64,000 nucleotides of DNA. Source: Sediminibacterium roseum. GTDB taxonomy: Bacteria; Bacteroidota; Bacteroidia; Chitinophagales; Chitinophagaceae. A program made the translations under genes and the position numbers. Each line of letters starts with the position of its first letter. Position 1 is the first letter of the stretch. Location: contig NZ_JAACJS010000015.1 of NCBI RefSeq assembly GCF_009939005.1, positions 1,614,325-1,678,324 of the forward strand. Direction: 5' to 3'. The notes below the pieces were generated by a model, which saw only the letters and a list, made by a program, of their open reading frames with translations, made no database searches and had not been told where the DNA came from. Shown one piece after another: positions 1 through 9,451 of the stretch.

Positions 1-1
1 C

Positions 2-697
2 AATTACCAGAAGTTCAACGATACGATCCACCGGCTGGAGCAGTTCATCGAAACACCGGTGATACAGCAGAACAGGAACAACCTCATCCAAACCTTTATC
101 TATCTCAACATAGCGCGGCTCAACAAACATTTTATGGAGGGCACGTTCAGCGAAGGGCTTGAGCTGGTTCCTTATATTGAAGACAAGCTGAACGAGTATG
201 AGATCTACATGGACCGCCACCGCATCCTTGTATTTTATTACAAGATCGCATCGCTTTATTTTGGCAGTGGTGATTATGATAAAAGCATCGATTACCTCAA
301 CAAGATCATCAACTGGAAAATGGACCTGCGCACCGACCTGCAATGCTATGCCCGGTTGCTGCACCTCATCGCACACTACGAGCTGGGTAATTTTGACCTG
401 CTTGAATACCTGTTGAAATCGGTTTACCGATTCATGTACAAAATGCAGAACCTCAGCACGGTGGAAGAAAAAATATTTACGTTCCTGCGCAATTCGTTCA
501 GCCTTTCACCAAAGCAATTGAAACCACAGTTTGAAAAGTTGCTCGAGGAGTTGAAACCGCTGGAGAAAAGCAGGAATGAAAGCAGGGCCTTTATGTACCT
601 GGATATTATTTCCTGGCTGGAAAGCAAGATCAATAACCAGCACGTGCAGGATGTGATCAGGAAAAAATACCTTGAGGGATCGGCGCCGGGAGAATGA
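2..697 (+). CDS. TPR-like helical repeat protein, C-terminal part
   Basis: The reading frame is open from base 2, so the true start lies left of the window and 231 C-terminal residues are visible. The protein is all-helical in character. One stretch (YFGSGDYDKSIDYLNKII) has the spacing of a tetratricopeptide unit, and later helices with conserved Ala/Leu/Tyr positions look like degenerate repeats. There is no catalytic motif or membrane segment. Such proteins usually act as scaffolds; no specific partner can be named. The gene ends just before a strong bidirectional terminator shared with the convergent kinase gene. Confidence 0.75.
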   Translation, partial: NYQKFNDTIHRLEQFIETPVIQQNRNNLIQTFIYLNIARLNKHFMEGTFSEGLELVPYIEDKLNEYEIYMDRHRILVFYYKIASLYFGSGDYDKSIDYLNKIINWKMDLRTDLQCYARLLHLIAHYELGNFDLLEYLLKSVYRFMYKMQNLSTVEEKIFTFLRNSFSLSPKQLKPQFEKLLEELKPLEKSRNESRAFMYLDIISWLESKINNQHVQDVIRKKYLEGSAPGE

Positions 698-711
698 TAC
701 CATCGACAAAA

Positions 712-748
712 AAATAAGCAGGATAAAATGTATCCTGCTTATTTTTTT
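712..748. terminator. bidirectional intrinsic terminator
   Basis: A 14-bp stem (712-725 with 731-744) closes a 5-base loop. An A-run precedes it and a T-run follows, so it can terminate both the plus-strand TPR gene and the minus-strand kinase gene that converge here. Confidence 0.85.
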
Positions 749-760
749 TCGTCATTCTTT

Positions 761-2215
761 CTACTGTAAAATATCTTTTTCGATCGGGAACCTGATATCG
801 ATCTTACATCCTTTGCCGGGTTCAGACTGGATATCCACCGTGCCGTTGTAGAGATCTGACCTGCTGATGATGTTGTACAAACCGATCCCGCGCCGTTGCT
901 GGTTCACATCAAATCCAACACCATCATCGTGAACGTTGAGGTAGATGAACTGTTCATCGCGTTTCAGCTCTATGTTCACGTGCGTGGCTTTGGCGTGTTT
1001 GATGATGTTGTTCATCTGCTCCTGCACAATGCGGAACACGCTCAGTTTGAAATCATATTTGATGTCGTCTTCAAAAAACGAATCGGCTGTGAGTTCTATC
1101 TGTAATGTGTTAACGGCAGAGATATCATCCAGCAAACCTTCCACCGCTTTACTGAGGCCGAAGTGTTTGATCATCGGCGATACAAGCGTTTGCGACAGTT
1201 TCCTGATCTCTTCAATGGCGTTGAGGATAAAGCCGGATGATTGTTTCAGCACCTCTGCATCCTCCGGGTGTTTTTGTTGTGCAGACGCGATGTACATCAT
1301 TGCAACGGTCAACTGCTGGTTCACATTGTCGTGCAGTTCGGTACTGATCTCGTAGCGCTCCTTTTCCTGCACCTGTATCATCGCTTCCGTGATCTCTTTC
1401 TGTTTTAATAATTTTTCTTCAGCAAGCTTTTCTTCCAGTCTTACTTTTTCCGTGATGTTGTTGTGAATGGCCAGTACGGAGGGCCTTCCTTTGTAATCGA
1501 TCTTGTGGGAAGAAATATCGAGGATCACCGTTTCCCCGCTCCTGGTTACAAACTCTCCTATGCCCGAGGCCTTTGTAGCGCCGCTTTCTTTAAAATCTTT
1601 GATGAACTGTTTTCCTTTCGTGTGGGTTGCCGCAGGCCAAAGCGCGGTCACATTCATTCCCAGCAGTTCTTCGCGCGTATAACCATATTCTTTCTGGGCA
1701 ACATCGTTGGCTTCGAGGATCTCAAGTGTCTCCATGTCCCATATCAGGATGGACAAGGGGTTGTTGAAGAACAGGTTCCTGTAACTCTCATTGCTTTCTA
1801 TCAGGCTCAAACGGATCCGGTTCCTTTCAATACTGTATTGAATGGATTTGGCGAGCAGCCGTTCATCAAACTCTCCCTTGATCAGGTAATCCTGCGCGCC
1901 GCTTGCCATGGTTTCCAATGCAAGTTCTGTATCGGACAAGCCGGTTAGTACGATGATGGGGATAGCCGATGCATGCGCTTCTACCTGGCTGTAAGAGTTG
2001 AACCCCGAACTATCGGGCAATGAAAGATCGAGCAGTACAACGTTTACATCGTGTTTCTGCAATGTTTCAATAGCTGCTGCCGCGCTCGATGCCTTAAAAA
2101 CATTTTCTATCGGGAGCCGTGTGAGGCGGAGTGTTTCTTCCAGCAAAAAAAGATCACCGGGATTGTCTTCAACGATCAGTATCGATAACAAAGGGGTATT
2201 TTCGGGTATTGCCAT
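761..2215 (-). CDS. receiver-PAS-histidine kinase (HisKA_3 type)
   Basis: A 484-residue soluble signalling protein with its domains in an unusual order. A receiver domain (about 10-125) comes first, with acidic residues E16/D17, phospho-acceptor D63, T91 and K113 all present. A PAS domain follows (about 142-262), then a short coiled linker. Next is a NarL/DesK-type dimerisation domain whose phosphorylatable His sits in ELHDNVNQQL (about residue 293), and a C-terminal ATPase domain with DDGVGF and GIGLYNI. There are no membrane segments. By family it should autophosphorylate on His and pass phosphate to an NarL-type regulator, with its own receiver modulating activity. No DNA-binding regulator lies beside it. 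It follows another PAS kinase on the same strand. Confidence 0.9.
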   Translation of the reverse strand: MAIPENTPLLSILIVEDNPGDLFLLEETLRLTRLPIENVFKASSAAAAIETLQKHDVNVVLLDLSLPDSSGFNSYSQVEAHASAIPIIVLTGLSDTELALETMASGAQDYLIKGEFDERLLAKSIQYSIERNRIRLSLIESNESYRNLFFNNPLSILIWDMETLEILEANDVAQKEYGYTREELLGMNVTALWPAATHTKGKQFIKDFKESGATKASGIGEFVTRSGETVILDISSHKIDYKGRPSVLAIHNNITEKVRLEEKLAEEKLLKQKEITEAMIQVQEKERYEISTELHDNVNQQLTVAMMYIASAQQKHPEDAEVLKQSSGFILNAIEEIRKLSQTLVSPMIKHFGLSKAVEGLLDDISAVNTLQIELTADSFFEDDIKYDFKLSVFRIVQEQMNNIIKHAKATHVNIELKRDEQFIYLNVHDDGVGFDVNQQRRGIGLYNIISRSDLYNGTVDIQSEPGKGCKIDIRFPIEKDILQ

Positions 2216-2291
2216 TGTGTTGTGTGCTTCTGGTTATTGGATTTCCTGTTTACCGGTATGGATTTTTAGTGTTTTGAAATGCAAAAGTAAC

Positions 2292-4682
2292 TTATGGAAG
2301 CCGGTAATCATCAACTGATTTGCTAATGGTAAAATAAAAGCAACTTCCTTTGCCCGGTTCTGATTCTACCCAGATGCGGCCACCGTGTTTATCTACGATC
2401 TTTTTACAGATCGCCAATCCAATGCCCGTTCCGCTGTACTCATTCTTGTGGTGTAGCCGCTGGAACAACACAAAGATCTTTTCAAAGAAGATGGGTTTAA
2501 TGCCAATGCCATTGTCGCGCACACTGAACGTGAAATGATTTGCTTCCTCCTTTCCTTCCACTTCTACCCGCGGCGATTCGCCGGTATGGTACTTCAATGC
2601 GTTGCCGATGAGGTTCTGGAACAATTGGAACATCTGTGTCCTGTTGGCGCGTATCACGGGCAGGTCGCCGATCACGATCGTCGCCTTCATCTCTTCTATC
2701 CTCGTGAGAAAAACATTCTCCACTTCTTTCAGCAGCTCATTTGTATCCACTTCTGTAATATCGCCCTTGTTCGATCCCACACGCGAATACTCCAGCAGGT
2801 CCATGATCAGTTTTTTCATCCTGTCTGCACCATCCACTGCAAAATGGATGTACTGTTCGGCGGTTTCATCAATATGATCTTCGTATTTTTTCTTGAACAA
2901 CTGCAGGAAGCTCGTGATCATCCGCAAGGGTTCCTGCATATCGTGCGATGCGATGTAGGCGAAGCGCTCGAGTTCCACATTGGATGCGGCAAGCTCATCT
3001 GCACGCTGTTTCAAACGGTTATTCAATTCAAGCAGCAGGGCCTCGCTTTCTTTTCTTTCCGAAATATCGCGCGTGGCGCCGATGAGCCTTACTGCCTTCC
3101 CGTTCTTGTCGCGGATGATGTAGCCTTTGTCGAACACATACGCATAAGTACCGTCCTTCTTCCGGAAGCGGTATTCATCTTCCCAATACAATTTTGACGG
3201 ATCACGAATGGTGTCTGCCTGCTTCTTCAAAAACCTGGGCAGGTCTTCCGGGTGTATCCTGGCGTTCCAGAAATTATCTTCGTTCTCTGCGTCTTCAAAC
3301 TTGTATCCAAACAAAACCTCGAGCCCGTTGCCGGTACGGTTCACATGATCGGTTTCCACGTTCCAGTCCCAGATGGCATCATTGGTTGCCTTCGCCACCA
3401 TATCGTAATTCTGGTTGCTCGATTGCACGGCTTCCATCGAGAGCCTGTTTTCAAGGATGATCATCAACAGGTTCTTCGCGCGTTCCAGTGTGTTCTCTTC
3501 TTCTTTTGTTGGTGCCTTTATTCTTTTGTAGTAGATGGCAAATGTGCCCATCACCTCGTTGCGCGAGTCGATGAGTGGAAACGACCAGCATGCTTTAACG
3601 CCTTCTGCTGCAGCAGCTTCTTTCACCTGGCTCCACAAAGGGTCATTCTCAATATCTACCACGATCACTTTCTCTCTCCTGAAAGCTGAGGTTCCGCAGG
3701 AGCCTGCGCCTTCGCCCACCTCGCATCCGTCGATCATCGTCGCAAAGCGATCCGACAACGATGGAGCGGCCCAATTGTATATTTTGTTATTGCGGATGCG
3801 CTGAACCGAACAGATCATTCCCTTGTGGATCTCCTGCAACTGGCGCAGGTAAAAATTAAGCGTGTCGCCGATGTCGCTGTCGGGCCGTGCATTCATCTCA
3901 AGCACTTCGCGTTCGAGCTGCTCAAGCGTGCGCAGGTTTTTGACTTCGGTAACATCCTTGAAATAAACTGAGATGTTCTTTTCCGATGGGTATGCACTCA
4001 CATCCGCCCAGATGCGGTATGCGGGGAAGTATTCGCGGAAGCGTACCGACTGGTTTTTCTCAAACAATGTTTTGAAATCGATGTGCTCCTGTAAAACTTT
4101 CAGATCGGGAAATTCTTCCCAAACGTCTTTACCGATCAGTTCGGCTTCCTTCCTGCGCATGATGTTTTCGGCGGCCTTGTTCCAGAACAATATTTTCCAG
4201 TTCCTGTCTACGATAAAAAAGCCATCGGTAATACTGTCCAGTACGCTCTCGAGCAACATGCGGCTGTCTTCTTCTTTCTGATGGAGCTTCTGTGATTGAT
4301 CGAGCAGCACTTTCAGTTTCTGTTCCTGGCCAACCTGTTGCGATACATCTTTTGCAATTACGCTGGTGAGCTCTTCGCCTGTTTCGTCTTTGATCACTAC
4401 AGAAGAGATTTCCAAAGGAAACTTCTCGCCGTTTTTGCGGATGCCGGTAATAACAGCGCGCCCTTTGCCCCTGGCAGAACGTTGCGCGATCATTTCTATA
4501 AACTCGGGATCCGTGGTATCAATAAAGGCCGGGCGGCCCAATTGTTTGAATTCTCCCTCTGTGTACCCAAACATCTCTACTGCACTGCGGTTGGCCCTTA
4601 CTATGGTGCCGTCGTCTTTTAAAATAAACAGCGCATTGAGCGAGTTTTCAAAAAAAGATTCATAGACAAGCGGGTGGATCAT
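2292..4682 (-). CDS. multi-PAS/GAF sensor histidine kinase
   Basis: A cytoplasmic hybrid sensor of about 796 residues. In order: PAS, PAS, GAF (about 275-410, containing GEGAGSCGTSAF), PAS with PAC (about 430-560), a short coiled coil, HisKA with the phytochrome-kinase-like box ERFAYIASHDMQEPLR, and HATPase_c with DNGIGI and GTGIGLAICKK. The reading frame extends to a TTG at 4745, but ATG at 4682 puts the first PAS at the N-terminus and is preferred. No membrane segment or receiver is present. Ligands are unknown; GAF/PAS arrays of this type bind small molecules or sense redox or light. It lies 76 bases upstream of the receiver-PAS kinase on the same strand, so the two may be co-expressed and share a phosphorelay. 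Confidence 0.88.
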   Translation of the reverse strand: MIHPLVYESFFENSLNALFILKDDGTIVRANRSAVEMFGYTEGEFKQLGRPAFIDTTDPEFIEMIAQRSARGKGRAVITGIRKNGEKFPLEISSVVIKDETGEELTSVIAKDVSQQVGQEQKLKVLLDQSQKLHQKEEDSRMLLESVLDSITDGFFIVDRNWKILFWNKAAENIMRRKEAELIGKDVWEEFPDLKVLQEHIDFKTLFEKNQSVRFREYFPAYRIWADVSAYPSEKNISVYFKDVTEVKNLRTLEQLEREVLEMNARPDSDIGDTLNFYLRQLQEIHKGMICSVQRIRNNKIYNWAAPSLSDRFATMIDGCEVGEGAGSCGTSAFRREKVIVVDIENDPLWSQVKEAAAAEGVKACWSFPLIDSRNEVMGTFAIYYKRIKAPTKEEENTLERAKNLLMIILENRLSMEAVQSSNQNYDMVAKATNDAIWDWNVETDHVNRTGNGLEVLFGYKFEDAENEDNFWNARIHPEDLPRFLKKQADTIRDPSKLYWEDEYRFRKKDGTYAYVFDKGYIIRDKNGKAVRLIGATRDISERKESEALLLELNNRLKQRADELAASNVELERFAYIASHDMQEPLRMITSFLQLFKKKYEDHIDETAEQYIHFAVDGADRMKKLIMDLLEYSRVGSNKGDITEVDTNELLKEVENVFLTRIEEMKATIVIGDLPVIRANRTQMFQLFQNLIGNALKYHTGESPRVEVEGKEEANHFTFSVRDNGIGIKPIFFEKIFVLFQRLHHKNEYSGTGIGLAICKKIVDKHGGRIWVESEPGKGSCFYFTISKSVDDYRLP

Positions 4683-4865
4683 GATAAGCTGGTGGATATT
4701 TTGTAAACGCCTCCGTTCTGCATAACCCGCAATTCCGGGCAACAAACGCTGTTTCAGGAAAACGATTTGCGCAGGGGTTCTTGGTTATGTAGTTTGCGGC
4801 AAACCAATATCGCGAAGATTTGCAACACATCCAAGATTTGTTGCGTTTAAAGGAAGATTTAAGCT

Positions 4866-6650
4866 TTACGAATAGATCCTTTCAATGGCGTCTTTGTACT
4901 TCTCCATCACCACTTTTCGTTTCAAACTGAGTTTGGGTGTCATTTCACCGGTTTCTATCGTCCATTCACGGGGTAACAGTTCAAATTTCTTTACCTGCTC
5001 CACGTGGTTAAAGAATTGGTTAAAGCTTTCTACGAGATCCCTGTACAGTTCCAAAACTTTGGGGTGATGTACCACGTCTTCGTTTGTTGTATAGGTCAAC
5101 CCTTTTTCTTTCATCCAGTCGCGAAGGGTATTAAAAGAAGGAACGATCAATGCGCCCACAAACTTTTTCTCTGCGCCAACGATCATCATCTGTTCAATGA
5201 ACGGGCTCTCCTTGAATTTGTTTTCGATCGGTTGCGGCGCCACATATTTTCCACCACTGGTTTTGAACAGTTCTTTTTTCCGGTCGGTGATCTTTAAAAA
5301 TTTCCCTTCGTCCCATACACCAATATCGCCCGTATGCAGCCAGCCATCGATCACGGTTTCCGCAGTAAGATCGGGGCGTTTGTAATACCCTTCCATCACG
5401 CACGGGCCCGTTACGCAGATCTCACCGTCTTCTTCCAGCCTTACTTCGATGCCGTTGATGACCGGCCCCACGGTTCCGAATTTGGTGCCGCCTTTTTCCT
5501 GGCGGTTTACGCTGATCACCGGGCTGTTTTCTGTAGGGCCGTAACCCTCGTAAACAGGCACTTTGGCTGCATTGAAGATGCGCAGGAGTTTGACCTGGCA
5601 TGCCGCACCACCGGTAACGATAAAGGAAACATTGCCACCCAGCGCCTCGCGCCATTTGCTGAAAATAAGTTTGTTGGCGATGGCGAGTTTCATGTTGTAC
5701 AAGGCGCCGCCGCTAATGCGGTTGTCGTATTTTTCTGCGAGATCAACCGCCCAGAAAAATAATTTTCTTTTGATACCCGTTAGCTCATTGCCTTTCATCA
5801 TGATCCGTTCAAACACTTTCTCGAGCAAACGCGGAACGGTTGTGAACCCGTTCGGTTTTACTTCGCGCAGGTTATCGCCAATCGTTTCGAGGCTTTCGGC
5901 GTAATAGATGCTGATTCCGCTGTAGAGATAAATATAGGTACAGGTCTTTTCGAAAATATGATTCAAAGGAAGAAAACTCAACACTTTGCTTTCGGGCGCA
6001 TCGTTGAAAGGGAAACTCTCTTTGGAAAAAATTACATTGGTGTAGATATTCTTGTGGCTCAACATTACACCCTTTGGCGTACCCGTGGTTCCCGACGTGT
6101 AAATAATCGTTGCCAGGTGTGAAGCAGGAATGGTTGGCTTGATGGCTTCCACCTGCTGCAGCAAAGCATCATCGGCCATAGCAGTGATCTCGCTCCAGTG
6201 CGCTGCCCCTTCGATCCTGTCGAATGTATATACCGTTTTGATCGAAGGAACCTTTGCAACAATGCCTTTTACTTTCTGCAGCAACTCGCTGTTGGCCACA
6301 AAAATGTATTTCACGGCTGCATCGTTCAGGATGAACTCGAGTTCCAGGGGATTGGTAGTGGGATAAACCGGAACCAGTATCGCACCGATCTGTTGTGTGG
6401 CCAGATCGGTAAACACCCATTCGGGCCTGTTGTTGCTGATGATGGCGATCTTATCGCTTCCTTCGGCGCTCATATCGTTCCCGCTCACCCCGAGTTTGAG
6501 GAGGCCGGCACTGAAACGGTTCACCGTATCCGCAACCTGCTGTGTAGAATACGCGTTCCACTGCCCGTTCTCCTTCGCCGCAAGCATATCCTTTTTAGGA
6601 AAATGTTTTAATTGGTGATCCAGGCAGTCGAAAAGTCTTTTGATGGTCAT
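4866..6650 (-). CDS. long-chain fatty acid-CoA ligase (AMP-forming)
   Basis: About 594 residues of the ANL superfamily, FAA1/FadD branch. It activates long-chain fatty acids to acyl-CoA through an acyl-AMP intermediate. The A3 motif IIYTSGTTGTPKGVMLSH, the A5 region EGYGPTENSP, the A7 motif LHTGDIG and the A8/A10 region (LKITDRKKELFKTSGGKYVAP) are present in order. Length matches the family. The frame opens at a TTG two codons earlier, but ATG at 6650 is the better start. Transcribed alone. A very long inverted repeat lies just upstream, between this gene and the TPR gene. Confidence 0.92.
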   Translation of the reverse strand: MTIKRLFDCLDHQLKHFPKKDMLAAKENGQWNAYSTQQVADTVNRFSAGLLKLGVSGNDMSAEGSDKIAIISNNRPEWVFTDLATQQIGAILVPVYPTTNPLELEFILNDAAVKYIFVANSELLQKVKGIVAKVPSIKTVYTFDRIEGAAHWSEITAMADDALLQQVEAIKPTIPASHLATIIYTSGTTGTPKGVMLSHKNIYTNVIFSKESFPFNDAPESKVLSFLPLNHIFEKTCTYIYLYSGISIYYAESLETIGDNLREVKPNGFTTVPRLLEKVFERIMMKGNELTGIKRKLFFWAVDLAEKYDNRISGGALYNMKLAIANKLIFSKWREALGGNVSFIVTGGAACQVKLLRIFNAAKVPVYEGYGPTENSPVISVNRQEKGGTKFGTVGPVINGIEVRLEEDGEICVTGPCVMEGYYKRPDLTAETVIDGWLHTGDIGVWDEGKFLKITDRKKELFKTSGGKYVAPQPIENKFKESPFIEQMMIVGAEKKFVGALIVPSFNTLRDWMKEKGLTYTTNEDVVHHPKVLELYRDLVESFNQFFNHVEQVKKFELLPREWTIETGEMTPKLSLKRKVVMEKYKDAIERIYS

Positions 6651-6701
6651 TTGCAATCGTTTGTACGGGGGTTAAGACTTTCAAATTAGGGAAAAAAGAC
6701 A

Positions 6702-6762
6702 CAGTACACAACAACACAAGGCACAAGTTTTTTATTCCTGTGCCTTGTGTTGTTGCGTACTG
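6702..6762. repeat. 24-bp near-perfect inverted repeat (hairpin)
   Basis: Arms 6702-6725 and 6739-6762 are complementary over 24 bp with one mismatch, around a 13-base loop. On the minus strand a T-run (complement of 6692-6697) follows closely, so it can terminate the TPR gene ending at 6775. It is built from reiterated ACAAC/CACAAGG words and is far longer than an ordinary terminator stem. Confidence 0.85.
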
Positions 6763-6774
6763 CCTTCCTGTGCG

Positions 6775-7782
6775 CTATTTTGAGAAGTAATACTCGCCTG
6801 CGGGCAACTTGAACACGCGGCTTTGCTGGAACGCGGTAAAATCTGCCGCTTCTTTTTCGTGCTGTTTCTGCCAGAGCTGGTACATGTCTGCGCCCGAGCT
6901 GAAGAGCCAGTAGTTATAGGCGCCGAACGTATTTTGTTTGATGAGGTATTGCTGGTGGTTGAACAGGTGGAACGGGTAGGTTTTTGCATCGTTCTTCATC
7001 CATTCTTCAATAAATTTTGTGCGTACCGCGATGAGATCGTCGATGCTGCCTGTTCCTTTTGAACCCTGCATTGTTTTAGAAAGCTGGTCCAGAACGGCTC
7101 TTTCAAATGCCGAAGTAGCTTTTGCATTTTTCAGCTGCTGCAGGGTTGATGGTGTGAGCATGTTCCTCCACGCGGTGAGCAGCTGGTTTTTTACATCCTG
7201 TGTACGTGCGGTGTAGCTTTCCAGGTTGAGGAAGAGTTCGCCATACAATACGGCGCGGATCCAGTTGTTGTTCCTTGCGTGGTACAGTGCGGCATTGTAA
7301 TAGTTTCCGCTGTAGGTAGGGTCGTTCTCAATTCCTTTTTCCCATTGGGTGATGGCCTCGTCCAGTTCATTCTCCAGCGCAAACAGCTCGCCATATTCAT
7401 TATACAACACACCGCTGTTTGGAAATTTGCGGAGGCCGGTGCGGTACAGTTTTCCGCATTCCTTGTAAGCTGCGGTGGCTTTGTAGGTGAGCCCCAGCAA
7501 CTGGAACGCCTGTGCATCGGCATTGGGATGTTCCACCAATTCCTTCCCGGCTTCCATTGCTTTTGCGAAATCCCTTTTCAGGTAGCTTACGTAAGAAAGA
7601 TCGCGCATGAGTTCCAGGTTGGTTGGGTCCTGTTTGCGCGCGCGTTCAAGCATCACCGTGGCGTTGTCAAAATCACCTTTCTGCAAAAGCGTCCGGGCCG
7701 TTTGCTGCATCTCCGAAACGCTTTGCTGCTGGGCATTTGCAGTAAGCGCTGCCAATAAAAACAGGGTAAGGATGTATTTCAT
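6775..7782 (-). CDS. secreted TPR protein
   Basis: 335 residues. A typical signal peptide (MKYILTLFLLAALTANAQ, cleavage near residue 18) is followed by at least three TPR-like units between about 20 and 180, for example LLQKGDFDNATVMLERARK and LRDLSYVSYLKRDFAKAMEAG. The C-terminal half is helical without recognisable motifs and ends LPAGEYYFSK. The predicted location is periplasm. Function unknown; a scaffold or lipoprotein-partner role would fit the fold but is not shown by the neighbours. Confidence 0.85.
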   Translation of the reverse strand: MKYILTLFLLAALTANAQQQSVSEMQQTARTLLQKGDFDNATVMLERARKQDPTNLELMRDLSYVSYLKRDFAKAMEAGKELVEHPNADAQAFQLLGLTYKATAAYKECGKLYRTGLRKFPNSGVLYNEYGELFALENELDEAITQWEKGIENDPTYSGNYYNAALYHARNNNWIRAVLYGELFLNLESYTARTQDVKNQLLTAWRNMLTPSTLQQLKNAKATSAFERAVLDQLSKTMQGSKGTGSIDDLIAVRTKFIEEWMKNDAKTYPFHLFNHQQYLIKQNTFGAYNYWLFSSGADMYQLWQKQHEKEAADFTAFQQSRVFKLPAGEYYFSK

Positions 7783-7843
7783 GAGGTTTTTTTTGTGGTG
7801 AGTGAACCTGGTTGTGTAAACACAGCAATCTGCATGCCGCCGG

Positions 7844-9079
7844 TTATTCGTAGATCAGGTGCGTCAACAATCCGTCCCTCAGTTTGGGTTCAAACCATGT
7901 GCTCTTGGGTGGCATTACGTTTCCGCTGTCGGCGATGTCGAAAAGCTGGTTTATGGTTACAGGATAAAGGCTGAATGCCGCCGCCATTTCCCCGCTGTCT
8001 ACTCTTTTCTCAAGTTCTCCCAACCCGCGGATGCCGCCCACAAAATCGATGCGTTTATCGGTACGCTGGTCCTTGATGCCGAGAACCGGGTCCAGCACAT
8101 TGTTCTGTAAAATCGTAACATCCAATACCCCGATCGGGTCGGTTGTATAACTTCCTTTTTTTGATGTGAGCCTGTACCAGTTCTTATCAATATAGAGGCC
8201 GAATACATGCAGTTCCTCCGGGCGAACGGCACCCGTGGCAACCGCTTCCACTTTGAAATGTTTGCCCAGCTCTTTGATGAAATTTTTCGGCGTCAGTCCA
8301 TTCAGATCCTTCACCACGCGGTTGTAATCCATAATGTAAAGCTGGTTCGAGGGGAACAGCGTGGTTAAAAAATAATCCGCGCCCTCTTTCGCTTCCGCAC
8401 CCAAAGCCTTGCGCACTTTTGCAGCCGATGCCGCGCGGTGGTGTCCATCGGCGATATAAGTTGCCGGGATTTCTTTTTCAAACAGAGTTGAGATCTTTTC
8501 GATCGTTTCATCGTTGTTCACGATCCAGATCGTATGTTGTATGCCATCGTCTGCTACAAAATCGTATACCGGCGATTTGGTCTCTTTCCAGTCACCGATC
8601 AATGCATCAACCGATGCATGGTTTCTATAGGCCAGGAAAACATTCCCTGTTTGCGCACCCGAGGTTTTGATGTGGTTGATCCTGTCCTGCTCTTTCTCCG
8701 GCCTGGTAAATTCGTGTTTTTTAATGATGTCGTTCTCATAATCGTCCACACTGCTCACGCAAACCAGTCCTGTTTGTGCACGGCCGTTCATGACCAGTTG
8801 ATAGATATAATAACACGCCTTGTTCTCACGGAACAAAATATCGCGCTGTATAAAAGCGGCCAGGTTTTCTTTGGCCTGCTCGTAAACGGCAGCGTCGTGA
8901 ACATCTACTGTATCCGGAAGATCGATTTCGCTTTTGGTGATGTGGAGAAAAGAACTGTGGTTGCCGCGCGCTTCCAGTTTTGCTTCTGCCGAACTTAATA
9001 CATCGTACGGGCGGCTCGCTACCTGCTTTGCCAACTGGGGTTGCGGGCGCAGCGCCTTGAACGGTTTTATGATTGCCAT
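7844..9079 (-). CDS. DUF1015 family protein
   Basis: 411 residues matching the DUF1015 family along its length. It opens with IIKPFKALRPQPQLAKQVASRPYDVLS, carries the family block ATYIADGHHRAASAAKVR in the middle and ends near HLIYE. Cytoplasmic, no membrane segments. In some bacteria the family is found near serA/serC and is thought to be an enzyme of unknown substrate; here serC is about 9 kb away. Function is not established. The His pair in the DGHHR block is the best candidate for a catalytic site. It is divergent from the nucleotidyltransferase gene. Confidence 0.88.
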   Translation of the reverse strand: MAIIKPFKALRPQPQLAKQVASRPYDVLSSAEAKLEARGNHSSFLHITKSEIDLPDTVDVHDAAVYEQAKENLAAFIQRDILFRENKACYYIYQLVMNGRAQTGLVCVSSVDDYENDIIKKHEFTRPEKEQDRINHIKTSGAQTGNVFLAYRNHASVDALIGDWKETKSPVYDFVADDGIQHTIWIVNNDETIEKISTLFEKEIPATYIADGHHRAASAAKVRKALGAEAKEGADYFLTTLFPSNQLYIMDYNRVVKDLNGLTPKNFIKELGKHFKVEAVATGAVRPEELHVFGLYIDKNWYRLTSKKGSYTTDPIGVLDVTILQNNVLDPVLGIKDQRTDKRIDFVGGIRGLGELEKRVDSGEMAAAFSLYPVTINQLFDIADSGNVMPPKSTWFEPKLRDGLLTHLIYE

Positions 9080-9451
9080 GAAACAAATATCTGCAATTAA
9101 TTATAAATGCATGGTGAGAAGGGAATTTTAAGATATTAATAAGAGTGATGTTATTGAAAAAACCGGAGAGACATTGTTACAACAATCCTTGTCTATCCCG
9201 GAACAATCGGTGCTTTTTACAAACTGCATTCCGCAACCGGGTCAGATTTTTTAGTTGCGCGTAAGAACATCCACAGCAAATGGATCATATTCAATAATTT
9301 ATCATATTTGTTGACATTAAATACAATATTTCGCCCGCTCATTCGTATCCCTATTAAGGGAAGCTTAAAATCGGCCCGTAGCCTCACCTGTTTTACCGTT
9401 ATCTTTGCCGATTGTTATTTTAATATGATGATTTTTTAAGTTGATTTGACT
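9080..9451. other. divergent intergenic region, 372 bp
   Basis: AT-rich spacer between the DUF1015 gene (minus) and the headgroup cluster (plus). The only clear signal is a TATCTTTG element at 9400-9407 reading toward the cluster. A TTGACA-like word near 9313-9318 has no matching -10 box. No ORF, RNA gene or repeat is evident. Confidence 0.6.
9400..9407 (+). promoter_or_regulatory. TAnnTTTG -7 element, headgroup cluster
   Basis: TATCTTTG matches the Bacteroidota -7 consensus. No TTTG lies 19 bases upstream, so the -33 box is weak or absent. It predicts a start near 9411 and a leader of about 40 bases for the five-gene run. Confidence 0.5.

Noticed and set aside
9313..9340. TTGACA-like sigma-70 box in the gap before the nucleotidyltransferase
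   Set aside because: No TATAAT partner at 16-18 bases, and the other genes here use TAnnTTTG elements; treated as chance in AT-rich DNA.
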